A DNA stretch of 64,000 nt from Chloroflexota bacterium (lineage in GTDB: Bacteria > Chloroflexota > Anaerolineae > Anaerolineales > Anaerolineaceae): the NCBI GenBank assembly GCA_004347695.1, contig SLTK01000007.1, forward strand, positions 100,792 through 164,791, read 5' to 3'. Under the pieces are notes generated by a model. That model did not search any database. It was given only the letters and a program-made list of their open reading frames with translations, and was not told the DNA's origin. Position numbers and translations under genes: made by a program. Below are positions 1 to 9,545 of this stretch, piece by piece. Position 1 is the first letter of the stretch; every line of letters starts with the position of its first letter.

Positions 1-123
1 TCGAACCGTTCTATTCTCAGGCTTAATCCAGCCAGACAAGATTGTTACCAGCACTAATAGCGTAATGCCCAACACACCGGCCCATAAAACTGCATATCGT
101 GATCGTCGGCGGTTTTTTTCCAA
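1..123 (-). CDS. N-terminus of a membrane-anchored protein (truncated by window edge)
   Basis: An open frame reads leftward from a TTG at 123-121 to the window edge (41 codons). It begins with a basic stretch (Glu-Lys-Asn-Arg-Arg-Arg-Ser-Arg) followed by about 20 hydrophobic residues (about 11-31) and then polar sequence. This is the shape of a single N-terminal transmembrane anchor or uncleaved signal. A weak AAAGG lies about 11 bases upstream of the TTG. The rest of the gene lies outside the window, so no function can be given. The start codon is uncertain. Confidence 0.5.
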   Translation of the reverse strand, partial: MEKNRRRSRYAVLWAGVLGITLLVLVTILSGWIKPENRTVR

Positions 124-540
124 TGAATAAATACCTTTTAATTCTCGTCGTGGGGTGCAAGCTGGAGAATGGATGGGGTTTTAGGGAATTGCCCCCGCCA
201 TATTGTGCAAAATCCTGAATAGGTCGTTCAACAGCCCGGGGTCCTTCAATTAAGTGGAAGAAAAAACCTGAGCGATACCCCTGTCCTTAACGCTGAATTG
301 GCGGCGATAAACGGATACCCGTGTTCGTAGGCTGCCAGGAAAATTCGGGGGTTTCCGACTATTATATAATTAAACAGTAAAATAGCTCTAGACAATAATG
401 TTATTAACAACTTCAGCGTTGGAACGCCATTATCAAGAATCTGGAACATGGGGTAGAAAGTTCAATTAACCCCAGCTTTGTCAACGAAAAACAACGAACT
501 GTCGAACTTTCGTCCTTCCCGCGGAGTGACCGAAAATGTT

Positions 541-935
541 GTTACCCTGCCATCGGGTGTCACCCTGCCCGATAGTTTGTCACCCTGAGCGCAGCGAAGG
601 GTCTCCCGGCCGAATGTCGAGATGTTTCGCTGCGCTCAACATGACAAAACATTTCACCCAGCCCGACAATCTGTCACCCTGAATGATAATCTGTCACCCT
701 GGCATTGGGTAGTCACCCTGCCCGCAGGGCAGCTTGACAAGCATGTCACCCCGAGCGCAGCGAAGGGTCTCCCGGCCGAATGTCGAGATGTTTCGCTCCG
801 CTCAACATGACGTAGCATGTCACCCTGCTTGACAATCTGTCACCCTGCCCGCAGGGCACCCTGTGGGTGAACGAAGTGAAGGGTCTCTCAGCAAATTGGC
901 GAGATGTTTCGCTTCGCTCACGCGCAGCATTCGCC
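541..935. repeat. cluster of hairpin-forming intergenic repeats
   Basis: At least three related units begin with CACCCTGAGCGCAGCGAAGG-like sequence. Each contains an inverted repeat: arm GAGCGCAGCGAA at 587-598 with its complement at 626-637; the same arm at 753-764 with a one-mismatch partner at 792-803; a more diverged unit at about 866-920. Short spacers containing CACCCTGCCCGCAGGGC separate them. The units could fold as hairpins of about 50 nt. No coding sequence is convincing from 124 to 977; the short frames through the repeats follow the repeat and not a protein family. Confidence 0.75.
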
Positions 936-977
936 ACCCGAAGGATGCTCTGTAAGTGTGGGCAACATGGCAAATAA

Positions 978-1286
978 CTATGAGTATTCCATATCAGCAT
1001 CAAACCAATCTGCACTTAAATCAGCCAAATTGGGATTCATAGTCTCGATAAGGTCGATTTTCTTTTTTCGCAGCCAGCCTTTTATCTGCTTTTCACGTGC
1101 AATGGCAGTGTTTATATCATCCGTTTCTTCATAAAATACCAACTGAGTAATATTATATTTCTGGGTGAAACCAGGATGTTCTTTCTTTTTATGTTCCATA
1201 ACACGGCGGAGCAAACTATTCGTAACGCCAGTATAAAGCGTACGGGATCTATTTGTCATAATGTAAACATAATAGGATCGTGGCAT
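978..1286 (-). CDS. GIY-YIG domain protein, UPF0213/YhbQ-like
   Basis: This 102-residue protein matches the short single-domain GIY-YIG family. The first strand reads Tyr-Tyr-Val-Tyr-Ile-Met and is followed by Leu-Tyr-Thr-Gly-Val-Thr (the GIY and YIG halves). The conserved Arg and His follow in Leu-Leu-Arg-Arg-Val-Met-Glu-His, and the Ala-Ile-Ala-Arg-Glu-Lys-Gln-Ile-Lys-Gly-Trp block is typical of the family. Members of the superfamily are metal-dependent nucleases, but the role of the stand-alone proteins is poorly known. The gene sits between two blocks of hairpin repeats and has no operon partner. Confidence 0.85.
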   Translation of the reverse strand: MPRSYYVYIMTNRSRTLYTGVTNSLLRRVMEHKKKEHPGFTQKYNITQLVFYEETDDINTAIAREKQIKGWLRKKKIDLIETMNPNLADLSADWFDADMEYS

Positions 1287-1404
1287 GAATGTGTAATTTA
1301 ATCCTTACAAAGAATTAGTTTAATAGTAAATGCAAAAAAGATGGTTTGATGCAGTACGTAAAATAGGCAAAGGCGACCTGAAAATTGATGTCATCTGGCC
1401 TTGA

Positions 1405-1500
1405 GTTGTCACCCTGCCCGCAGGGCACCCTGTGGGTGAGCGCAGCGAAGGGTCTCTCGGCAAATCGGAGAGATGTTTCGCTGCGCTCAACATGACAGAA
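1405..1500. repeat. hairpin-forming intergenic repeat, same family as 541-935
   Basis: This is another copy of the CACCCTGCCCGCAGGGC / GAGCGCAGCGAAGGGTCTC unit. Its arm at 1438-1449 is complementary to 1477-1488. It lies between the GIY-YIG gene and the 3' end of the diguanylate cyclase gene. A partial, diverged copy continues to about 1550. Confidence 0.7.
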
Positions 1501-1557
1501 CATGTTACCCTGCCCGCAGGTCGCTCTGTGAACGAAGTGACGGGCACGTGACAATCC

Positions 1558-4536
1558 CTATTCAGTGGGCAATAAACGACCAGCGGTTTCGATTCGATTG
1601 CGGCCGGCGGCTTTAGCGCGATAGAGCGCTTGATCGGCGGCCTGCAACAACTGACTCGATGTCTTCCCATTTGTTGGGAATTCGACCAGCCCCCCTGAAA
1701 TCGAAATCCCGCTTAATTCTTTGCCATTGGAGGAAAGATTCAACTGATCGATCTGGGTTCGTAATGCATCCATTCTTTGCCAGGAATCACTTAACGTGGA
1801 ATCGGGCAGGATGATAACAAACTCCTCGCCGCCGTAACGACAGGCTATATTGCCCACACGTGCTTGAGATTGCATAAGCCAGCCGATATTTTTCAAGACC
1901 TCATCGCCGGCTTCATGTCCAAAATTGTCATTGAAATTCTTAAAGTGATCGATATCGATCATGATAACGCCAAGCGATGTGTGCTTATGTTCAGCCAGCC
2001 TGATTTCGCGGTCAAGCGTTTCTTCCATGTAGCGCCGGTTGTACAAATTAGTCAAGGGGTCGCGTACGGACTGTTCGTAGAGTTTTTCGCGCATATCCAT
2101 GTTCGTCAATGCTAATGATATGGTCTCAGCGATAATCAAAGCAATTTTCTTCCTGTTCTCGGAAGAAAATGCTTCTTCCAGTTCATCCGCAGCGTCCGAG
2201 GTGATCAGGGAGAATAATCCCCGCGTTACCCCATTGGATACCAGTGGAATGCACAAAGTGGAGGTTGGCGCGTAAGGATTCAAGTGCTCACATACGATTC
2301 CATCGCCCTCTGTGTTGAAATTGTGTATTCGACCCTTTCGCAATGCCCAGCAGGAATCCGAATCAAATTCCTGCTCGTTCACTTGTGCCATTTTCCCCGA
2401 GTTGGCTATGGTTTTGAACTTGTTAAGGGAGGGATCGAGTTCATACAGGATGCCACTGGTGTTTTTGAATATTAGCGAAAGATGACTGCTGATAACGGAG
2501 AAAATTTCCTGCCTGGTTTCACATAATTGGAAAAGGTTGCTCATATCATTGACCAGCGAAACCATGTTATTAAGCTCTTCCAATTGATCGTTGGAACGGT
2601 CCAGTTCCTTGTTCTTCTGCGCCAACGCCTTTGCATTCTGCTTTTCCCTGGTGATATCCCTGACAGAAACGAGTCTGCGATATTGGTTCTCTTGTTTATC
2701 GCGTATGATTTCTGAACTCAATAATATGTCAGTCCGTTCACCATGCAGCGTCAGGTTGACCGTTTCACCAGAAAAATGGGTCTTCCCTTCGGCGATAGCG
2801 ACCATTTCATCAATGAGAGACGACAGTGTCTCCTCGCAATATATTTTATTAATATTCTTCAGTAATTCACCTTTCGATTTGGCCTGATATAAATCCAAAG
2901 TCGCCTGGTTGATATCGATTACTTCCGCCAGATCAATATATTCATAAACCAACAGGGGGGCGTTTTCGAAATATGACCGCAAATTGCTCACGCCGGAAAG
3001 TTGCAATTCATCAATTTTAGCAACGAGGCGCGAGATATCTTCCTCCCAAAGTGAAATCGGGGAATATTTGAAGATATTTCTAAATCTTTTTTCGCGAACC
3101 TGTAGCGCCTCGCTCATTCTTTTTTGTTCAGTGATATCGCGTGAAATCCCCAGAACTGACTGTATAGAGCCATCAGTTGCTCTTATAGGAAAAAGGCCAG
3201 TGCTCATCCAGATGATTTGAGAAGGAAATGGGATGCTGGAAGTTTTCCATACCGGTTCCTCTTTATCAAAAACATGCTGTACATTCGCTTTTAGATTCTT
3301 CGCCAGCTCTGTCGGGAACAATTCAGTTATTGACTTGCCTTTCATTTCCTCCGCATTCATTCGAAACAAATTGGCCCCATAATCATTCACATATTCCACA
3401 CATCCCTGCCGATCAATGATGAAAAGGGAATCCTGAAATGCTTCAACTAATGTCCGGTTCCATTCTTCGCTTGCAGCCAGACTTTTATTGTTATCTTCCA
3501 ATACTTCGAGCATGGCGTTAATATCGGATGCCATCCGGGTTACCTCGTCATTCCCGCTCACTCGAACTCTTTTGCTGAGATCGCCGGGATTAATCAGCAT
3601 TTTGAGATCTTCACTAAGAAGTGAAAACTTTTTTATCACTGACTTGTTCAGAATTATTAAAGTAGCTATGATCAACAAGAGGCCTATCGCTATATGGCTC
3701 CCAATAAAAAACAGGATGCTCCTGAGACCCTGATTATAGACGTCTCGTTGCATACTAATTTTCAAAATAAGCGCTGGTTGCCCGTAGATGTCTTCAAGAA
3801 TGCTGTAGCCAGCTATTAAATTCTTGTTGATTGTTCGGACCAGAGTGTTATTCTCCCCGGGTTGCGCTGTCACCAGTTCCGCCATTACCGTGGAACTTTC
3901 TACCGAATCGAATGGGAGCATCGCAACGGTTAAATCGGTCCTTTCGGACAGTTGTTGAATTTGAACCTCATCCAGATAGCGGCCCATGAGCAAAGTTCCA
4001 CGGCTGGGACCTGCTTCTTCGCTTGTCAGTATGGGTTGAAAAGCGACCAGCATAGGTCCTTCTGGCAGCAAAAGGATGCCGGTATGACCGCTGTCTGAAT
4101 TAGGATGCACAAGTAAAGGGCTTTCGCCTGTTAAATGCTCGACAAGGCTTGAAGGTGCAGCTACGGCTTTATTGTTGATTAAGTCAAACGCCTTCGCGTA
4201 TACAATCGTCCCAGAAGAATTAACATAGATCATCGCGTTGAGACCCAATCCGCTAAAAGTCCCATCTACAAGATTAGATTGAATATAATCATCATTTCGG
4301 TCTTCGATAAAGTTGTATGTATCATCCCAGATAGCCCAATCACCGGCAATGGCCGAAAGGTTTGTCATATCCTGCGAAATTGCATTGAGCGCCCGCCCAG
4401 CATTTTCACGCATCATGTCCTCTTCCAGCAAACGATAACGCTCGAGAAGCCATGCGCTGGCTATTATCACAAAGAGCACGAGATATATTATGAACAATGA
4501 TCCTGCAATAACCCATGTTTTCTTATACAAAGACAT
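1558..4536 (-). CDS. membrane sensor diguanylate cyclase (CHASE4-HAMP-PAS-PAS-GAF-GGDEF)
   Basis: A 992-residue sensor that likely makes cyclic di-GMP. Transmembrane segments at about 10-32 and 272-296 bracket an extracytoplasmic CHASE4-like region. A HAMP linker (about 300-350), a PAS domain (about 355-480), a second PAS-like region (about 500-625), a coiled coil, a GAF domain (about 665-815) and a C-terminal GGDEF domain follow. The GGDEF domain has Asp-Pro-Leu-Thr-Asn-Leu-Tyr-Asn-Arg-Arg and an intact Gly-Gly-Glu-Glu-Phe active site. The inhibitory RxxD site upstream reads Arg-Val-Gly-Asn, so product inhibition may be lost. The gene is monocistronic. The signal sensed is unknown. Confidence 0.9.
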   Translation of the reverse strand: MSLYKKTWVIAGSLFIIYLVLFVIIASAWLLERYRLLEEDMMRENAGRALNAISQDMTNLSAIAGDWAIWDDTYNFIEDRNDDYIQSNLVDGTFSGLGLNAMIYVNSSGTIVYAKAFDLINNKAVAAPSSLVEHLTGESPLLVHPNSDSGHTGILLLPEGPMLVAFQPILTSEEAGPSRGTLLMGRYLDEVQIQQLSERTDLTVAMLPFDSVESSTVMAELVTAQPGENNTLVRTINKNLIAGYSILEDIYGQPALILKISMQRDVYNQGLRSILFFIGSHIAIGLLLIIATLIILNKSVIKKFSLLSEDLKMLINPGDLSKRVRVSGNDEVTRMASDINAMLEVLEDNNKSLAASEEWNRTLVEAFQDSLFIIDRQGCVEYVNDYGANLFRMNAEEMKGKSITELFPTELAKNLKANVQHVFDKEEPVWKTSSIPFPSQIIWMSTGLFPIRATDGSIQSVLGISRDITEQKRMSEALQVREKRFRNIFKYSPISLWEEDISRLVAKIDELQLSGVSNLRSYFENAPLLVYEYIDLAEVIDINQATLDLYQAKSKGELLKNINKIYCEETLSSLIDEMVAIAEGKTHFSGETVNLTLHGERTDILLSSEIIRDKQENQYRRLVSVRDITREKQNAKALAQKNKELDRSNDQLEELNNMVSLVNDMSNLFQLCETRQEIFSVISSHLSLIFKNTSGILYELDPSLNKFKTIANSGKMAQVNEQEFDSDSCWALRKGRIHNFNTEGDGIVCEHLNPYAPTSTLCIPLVSNGVTRGLFSLITSDAADELEEAFSSENRKKIALIIAETISLALTNMDMREKLYEQSVRDPLTNLYNRRYMEETLDREIRLAEHKHTSLGVIMIDIDHFKNFNDNFGHEAGDEVLKNIGWLMQSQARVGNIACRYGGEEFVIILPDSTLSDSWQRMDALRTQIDQLNLSSNGKELSGISISGGLVEFPTNGKTSSQLLQAADQALYRAKAAGRNRIETAGRLLPTE

Positions 4537-5042
4537 TGTGGCGACCTTTATGAAGCAATCAGACTATCGATAACCATTCGTGGTAACGGTGCAACATTAT
4601 TGCCAAAATAGCCTTAAGTCTGTTCGCGCATATCCTGCGATTTATCCTTCATTGAGCATTGTTCGCCGATACAGACAACCTGAGATAAGCGTATTCCATG
4701 CACCAACAATATCAAGGTTGGAGCAACCAGGGGTACCCGGCAACTCGTCAATCCTATAGGCGTTCGCTACCGTACCGCTTTTTCATGGCGACAAATTGAA
4801 AGATCACAAAGCTAATTTCGACCTTTCGACATACGATTCACTGGCGCCGAGGGAAATCGACTGAACGCATTCTTCAATTGGAATTTCAATTCTGGAATTT
4901 CTTATCACACTATTATGCAATAAAATTCCGGAATTTCAATCCGCAATAAAGAATAAGGCAACCAGACTCATCTTTATTTTCGATTTAAGTCTGGCAAAGG
5001 TATACAAGAACGAAATTCAATCGTTCTCTGTTGCTAATTGCA
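4537..5042. other. intergenic region upstream of the diguanylate cyclase gene
   Basis: About 500 bases with no convincing gene. It contains three copies of GGAATTT at 4880, 4894 and 4930. Two of these extend to GGAATTTCAAT (4880-4890 and 4930-4940). The last overlaps the perfect 14-bp palindrome AAATTCCGGAATTT (4923-4936). These could be regulator sites, but no promoter elements were confidently placed near them. Confidence 0.4.
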
Positions 5043-5078
5043 AAATGTCCCCGGTAGCAATCTCTGCCGGGGACATTT
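5043..5078 (-). terminator. intrinsic terminator of the protease gene
   Basis: A perfect 12-bp stem, AAATGTCCCCGG at 5043-5054 with its complement at 5067-5078 and a 12-nt loop, lies 25 bases after the protease stop codon. On the minus strand it is followed by TTTTGCAATT, a modest T-tract. Confidence 0.75.
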
Positions 5079-5103
5079 GTAGAAACACAGGTTGGTTCGT
5101 GGA

Positions 5104-6291
5104 TTACGGAACCAGTGAGTAAAGCAGCAGGTTGACGGAGTCTCTTCCGGCGTTGCTGACCACGTTAGGGGTTGCTGCGCTCTTGATGGCAGCGGCAACG
5201 GCCGAAGGCGCAGCAGTGGGATTTGCCGCCAGGTACAGGGCTGCCACGCCTGCCACGTGGGGAGTGGCCATCGACGTTCCACTAATTGTGTTGGTGGCTG
5301 TATTGCTGCCGATCCAGGCAGAGGTGATGCTTGAACCCGGTGCAAACAGGTCTAGGCAGGGACCGTAATTCGAGTAGGAAGCGCGCGCATCGGTGCTGGT
5401 TGTCGCGCCGACGGTCAATGCAGCCGGGACGCGCGCCGGGGAGAATCTACAGGCGTCGCGTTTGCTATTTCCGGCAGCAACTGCATAGGTTACGCCGGCA
5501 TTGATCGAATTATTGACCGCTGTATCGAGCGCAGTGGAAGCGCCGCCGCCCAGGCTCATATTCGCGACAGCCGGGGAAGCATGGTGTGCAGCCACCCAGT
5601 CAACACCCGCGATAACGCCCGAGATGGTTCCGGAGCCGCTGCAATTCAACACGCGCACCCCAAAAAGCGAGACGTTCTTGGCCACCCCGTAGGTTGTGCC
5701 GCCGATTGTCCCGGCAACATGGGTTCCGTGACCGTTACAGTCAACGCCGTTTCGTCCATCGCCGACCGAGTCGAAAGCAACGCTGGCCCTTCCGCCGAAC
5801 TCGCTATGAGACGCCTGGATGCCGGTATCGATAACATAGGCACTGACGCCAGCGCCCGTGCTGTTGTAGGTATAGGTATTGTTGAGCGGCAGTAAATGTT
5901 GATCGATCCGGTCAAGGCCCCAGGTCGCTGGCGTTTGAGTGCCATCGATCGTGACGGTCTGGTCGACCTCAATGTATTCCACGTTTGGATTATGGACCAG
6001 CCCGTTGAGCGCCTGCTCAGGCAGAGAGGCGGCAAAACCGGTCAGAGCCGTGGTATAGACAAAATGGACGGATGCCCCGTTACCCCGCGCCTGTTCGATC
6101 GTTCGACCCACGCCTTCACCGGCGGTTCCCGCTTTGAATACGACGATGTATTCGCCTGAAATTGCATCCGGTGAATCAGCGCCGTAGATCGGTGCTGAAC
6201 GTGGGCCAACCCCTTCTGCAAAGGAAGGCTGGGTATTGGTTAGCGCGACTACCAGGACAATAAGCATCAACCAAACCTTCAGAGTGCGCAT
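5104..6291 (-). CDS. secreted subtilisin-like serine protease (S8, proteinase K type)
   Basis: A 395-residue preproprotein. A signal peptide (about 1-25, ending Pro-Ser-Phe-Ala-Glu) is followed by an I9 inhibitor-type propeptide (about 45-115, Gly-Glu-Tyr-Ile-Val-Val-Phe-Lys) and the peptidase domain. The catalytic triad is visible: Asp155 in Val-Ile-Asp-Thr-Gly, His188 in Gly-His-Gly-Thr-His-Val-Ala-Gly, and Ser340 in Gly-Thr-Ser-Met-Ala-Thr-Pro-His. The oxyanion Asn275 sits in Ala-Ala-Gly-Asn. Cys185, Cys217, Cys281 and Cys312 could form two disulfides, as in proteinase K relatives. There is no C-terminal P or PPC domain. Probable role: extracellular protein degradation. It is monocistronic with its own terminator. 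Confidence 0.95.
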   Translation of the reverse strand: MRTLKVWLMLIVLVVALTNTQPSFAEGVGPRSAPIYGADSPDAISGEYIVVFKAGTAGEGVGRTIEQARGNGASVHFVYTTALTGFAASLPEQALNGLVHNPNVEYIEVDQTVTIDGTQTPATWGLDRIDQHLLPLNNTYTYNSTGAGVSAYVIDTGIQASHSEFGGRASVAFDSVGDGRNGVDCNGHGTHVAGTIGGTTYGVAKNVSLFGVRVLNCSGSGTISGVIAGVDWVAAHHASPAVANMSLGGGASTALDTAVNNSINAGVTYAVAAGNSKRDACRFSPARVPAALTVGATTSTDARASYSNYGPCLDLFAPGSSITSAWIGSNTATNTISGTSMATPHVAGVAALYLAANPTAAPSAVAAAIKSAATPNVVSNAGRDSVNLLLYSLVP

Positions 6292-6601
6292 GGATTTCTC
6301 CTTATCTATGAAAATATATGACGAAATAAAGCGGGAAGGTTATTACCACCGCTTTAAAAAAAAGAAACAACTTACGATGTCGTCATAGACAAAAACCAGT
6401 CAATTAATGAACAATCGCGCGTTGCGTTTGAATAGCTATTTTATTATAAGGATATATATGAGATTTTCAATAGGGTATCTCAATAATTAAGTTGCCACCC
6501 CTGATTATTGAAGCCATACCTGACCTCATAACAGGTTACCCGAAAAAACCAGGCGCTATCATCCCCGGCGCAATCTGGCGCGATGTATAATCGATTTCAG
6601 A
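6292..6601. other. divergent intergenic region between protease and LuxR-type regulator
   Basis: About 310 AT-rich bases separate two divergent genes and must hold both promoters. A TTGACT on the minus strand near 6395-6400 is the best -35 candidate for the protease, but no good -10 at the right distance was found. No gene, repeat or strong hairpin is visible. Confidence 0.4.
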
Positions 6602-9388
6602 ATGGTTGTTTCCCTGCTGTCCACCAAACTCTATATTCCACCGGCTCGGGCTGACGGCGTCGCGCGACCTCGCCTGACCCAAAAATTACAGGACGGGTTA
6701 CAACAACCAGGCAGTTTCGCCTTACTTTCCTGCCCGGCAGGGTTTGGTAAAACGACCCTGTTGAGCGAATATGCAAGCCTGCATAAAGGGGCGGTCGCCT
6801 GGCTATCCCTGGACGAAAGGGATAACGACCCGATCCAATTCTGGCCATATCTCATTGCAGCCTGTCAAACCGTGCACAGCGCGGTGGGAGAAGCGGCATC
6901 CATGTTGTTTCAAACACCGCAACCGCCGCCAGATGATGCTGTCGCAACCATCCTGATCAATGACCTTGCCGGGCTTGACCATAACCTCACCCTCATTTTG
7001 GATGACTACCACACCATTCAGAACGAAGCCATCCATTCCGCATTGGTTTTCCTCCTCGAACATCTGCCTGAAAAGCTCCAGGTCGTGGTGTCCACGCGAA
7101 TCGACCCGCCCTGGCCGCTGGCGCGCTTTCGCGTTCGAAATCAGTTGATCGAATTACGCGCCCAGGACTTGCGCTTTACCGCCAGCGAAGCAGCCACGTT
7201 CCTCAACCGCATGATGGGGTTGGATTTGACTGCAGCAGACGTGTCCGCTCTGGAAGCGCGCACGGAGGGTTGGGCTGCCGGTTTGCAATTGGCTGCCCTC
7301 TCCATGAAAGGTCGCAGCGACATTGCGGGGTTCGTCAAAGCTTTCACCGGCAGTAATGTCTACATTTCAGAGTACCTGGTGGAAGAAGTGCTTAAACGCC
7401 AGCCCAGGGAAGTGCAGGAGTTCTTACTGCAGACCTCGCTGCTGGAACCGCTGAATGCAGAGTTGTGTGAAGCGATCACCGGTTGTACCGATGGTCAATC
7501 CATGCTGTTGGCCTTATATCGGGCGAATCTCTTCGTTGTCTCATTGGATGACGAATGTAAATGGTTTCGTTACCATCATATGTTTGCGGATTTGCTTCAA
7601 TCGCGCATCCAATGGAGCCTGCCGGCTGAGGCCATCGAAGTGATACACCAGCGGGCTGCGGATTGGTATGGGCAGGCAGGCTTAATTCCGGAAGCAATCG
7701 AACATTCCCTGGCAGCAAAAGATTATGACCGGGTCGTCAAGTTAGTCGAAAGAATCGCGCTGCCAATGATCCTTCAGGCGCATGTGAGGACGGTCGAAAG
7801 GTGGCTGAAGGCCATCCCGAAAGAACGCGTTGAGGAGAGCCCGAAAATTAATTTAGCTTTTGCCTGGCTGAATTTATTGCGCGGTTCAGTGAATCAAATC
7901 TCCCCATTCCTCGTACGGTTGAAAACTATCTTTTCCGGCCCCGGCGCAAGTGACCTGGGACCATCACTTCAGGGTGAATGGCTTGCTGTGCAATCCAAAT
8001 GGTCGAGCCTGCAGGGAAAGCAGGAAGAAAGTCGGGATTTAGCCAGCCAGGCGCTGCAAATTCTGCCTGAGGAAGATTTCCTTGTGCGCAGCATCGTCTA
8101 CGTGAATCTGGCAACCACCTACGAACAGATGCTGGATTATAACCATGCCGCCGAGATGTTCCAGATGATCGTCCGGAATGCGAGAGCGATAGGCGACTCC
8201 ACCTTTGAAACGCTTGGTATTTCTGGACAGGCACGCATGGAACTAATGCAAGGCCGGCTTCACCTTGCATTTGAGATCGCTTCCGAAGGCATCAAACGGA
8301 TGGAGGACTCCGGGAAAATAACACCCTTCGGCGCGACTCTGTATGGAGAGATCGGACAAATTAATTACTTCTGGCGCCGACTCGACGAAGCCCAGAAGTA
8401 TTTGCGCCAATCGATTTCCTCCAGCGGGCATAGTGGCTATAGCGATCCGGAAATTTTCAACCACGTGATGCTTTCCCGCATGGCACAGATGGATGATGAC
8501 TGGGAAGCCGCCGCACTGGAAGTGACCAAGGCCCACGAACTGGCTCAACGGATTCCCCCGGCAATGATACGGGAGGAGTTGATCTCCCAACGTGTTCGCG
8601 TGGAGTTGGCTTTTGGCCGTCTCGAATCGGCTCAAGCCATCCTCCAACCGGAAGGATTTGCCTTCACAGATGTCTTCAGTTTTCCCGATCTTGCGCCTGG
8701 TTCCGCTGTCACCAATCCGGTTGGATTATTGTATAACAGTGCATTACGGATCCTTTTATTGCTGGCCGGATTGAAGAAGGACCAGTCGAATCTAAAACGC
8801 GGGATTGAGCTGGCCGATATCATACTCAGCGGAGAACTCCAATGCCGCCATATTCCAACCGCATTGGAAACGCTCTTGCTGCGCAGTAAGATGTATGCGA
8901 CGATGGGGGACGATAGCCGCAGGCTGAAGGATATAGCCGCAGCGCTGGAGCTGGCCGAAACGGAAGGTTTTATCAGCGTTTTTGTCGAAGAAGGGCGGCC
9001 CATCTACGAAGGTCTGAGAGCCATGTCTCAGCATAATTCCCTGGGATCAACCCGCCTGGATTATATTCAAAAGATTTTGGCAGCCTTCCCGACATCCCTG
9101 CGCTCGACTAAAGAAACCGGCAAACCCATTATGTCGAACTTTAAGGTCGATAAAAAAGTTGCGGAATTGGATGCTCCTTTGGTGGTGCCATTGACCCATC
9201 GTGAGGTGGAAGTCCTGCAGCTCATCGCTTGCGGTGACTCGAACCAGACGATTGCCAGGAAGCTGGTCATCACCGTTAGCGCAGTGAAGAAACATACCGG
9301 CAATATCTTCGGCAAACTGAATGTCAACAGCCGCACCCAGGCAGTTGCCCGCGCCCGGCTGCTCCAATTACTGCCCACCGACCGATAA
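6602..9388 (+). CDS. LuxR-family ATP-dependent regulator, MalT-like (LAL)
   Basis: A 928-residue regulator with the MalT layout. The N-terminal STAND-type NTPase has a P-loop Gly-Phe-Gly-Lys-Thr-Thr at 47-52 and a Walker B Leu-Ile-Leu-Asp-Asp-Tyr. A long helical tetratricopeptide-like middle follows (about 350-800). The C-terminal LuxR helix-turn-helix (about 865-925) reads Leu-Thr-His-Arg-Glu-Val-Glu-Val-Leu and Asn-Gln-Thr-Ile-Ala-Arg-Lys-Leu. Such proteins bind an inducer and ATP, oligomerise and activate transcription. No Shine-Dalgarno sequence is seen before the ATG. The inducer is unknown. The downstream membrane protein/SDR/flavodoxin genes may be targets, but a terminator separates them. 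Confidence 0.9.
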   Translation: MVVSLLSTKLYIPPARADGVARPRLTQKLQDGLQQPGSFALLSCPAGFGKTTLLSEYASLHKGAVAWLSLDERDNDPIQFWPYLIAACQTVHSAVGEAASMLFQTPQPPPDDAVATILINDLAGLDHNLTLILDDYHTIQNEAIHSALVFLLEHLPEKLQVVVSTRIDPPWPLARFRVRNQLIELRAQDLRFTASEAATFLNRMMGLDLTAADVSALEARTEGWAAGLQLAALSMKGRSDIAGFVKAFTGSNVYISEYLVEEVLKRQPREVQEFLLQTSLLEPLNAELCEAITGCTDGQSMLLALYRANLFVVSLDDECKWFRYHHMFADLLQSRIQWSLPAEAIEVIHQRAADWYGQAGLIPEAIEHSLAAKDYDRVVKLVERIALPMILQAHVRTVERWLKAIPKERVEESPKINLAFAWLNLLRGSVNQISPFLVRLKTIFSGPGASDLGPSLQGEWLAVQSKWSSLQGKQEESRDLASQALQILPEEDFLVRSIVYVNLATTYEQMLDYNHAAEMFQMIVRNARAIGDSTFETLGISGQARMELMQGRLHLAFEIASEGIKRMEDSGKITPFGATLYGEIGQINYFWRRLDEAQKYLRQSISSSGHSGYSDPEIFNHVMLSRMAQMDDDWEAAALEVTKAHELAQRIPPAMIREELISQRVRVELAFGRLESAQAILQPEGFAFTDVFSFPDLAPGSAVTNPVGLLYNSALRILLLLAGLKKDQSNLKRGIELADIILSGELQCRHIPTALETLLLRSKMYATMGDDSRRLKDIAAALELAETEGFISVFVEEGRPIYEGLRAMSQHNSLGSTRLDYIQKILAAFPTSLRSTKETGKPIMSNFKVDKKVAELDAPLVVPLTHREVEVLQLIACGDSNQTIARKLVITVSAVKKHTGNIFGKLNVNSRTQAVARARLLQLLPTDR

Positions 9389-9420
9389 TTCCTGGTGATT
9401 TAATCTTTCCCCAAACAGGA

Positions 9421-9445
9421 AGGTGTACTTTGGTACACCTGCTAT
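9421..9445 (+). terminator. intrinsic terminator after the LuxR-type regulator
   Basis: AGGTGTAC (9421-9428), a 4-nt loop and GTACACCT (9433-9440) form a perfect 8-bp stem. It lies 33 bases after the stop codon and is followed by GCTATTTCTTTT. Confidence 0.7.
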
Positions 9446-9545
9446 TTCTTTTAATCCGCCGTAAAAAACACCACTTTGGTTCAGTGACACCTGATGGAGA
9501 GCAGCTTATATTACGTGTAACAAAAAAAAATTAAGGAGTAATCAA

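Noticed and set aside
246..449. 67-codon minus-strand frame
   Set aside because: No start signal, family resemblance or partner; indistinguishable from random open sequence.
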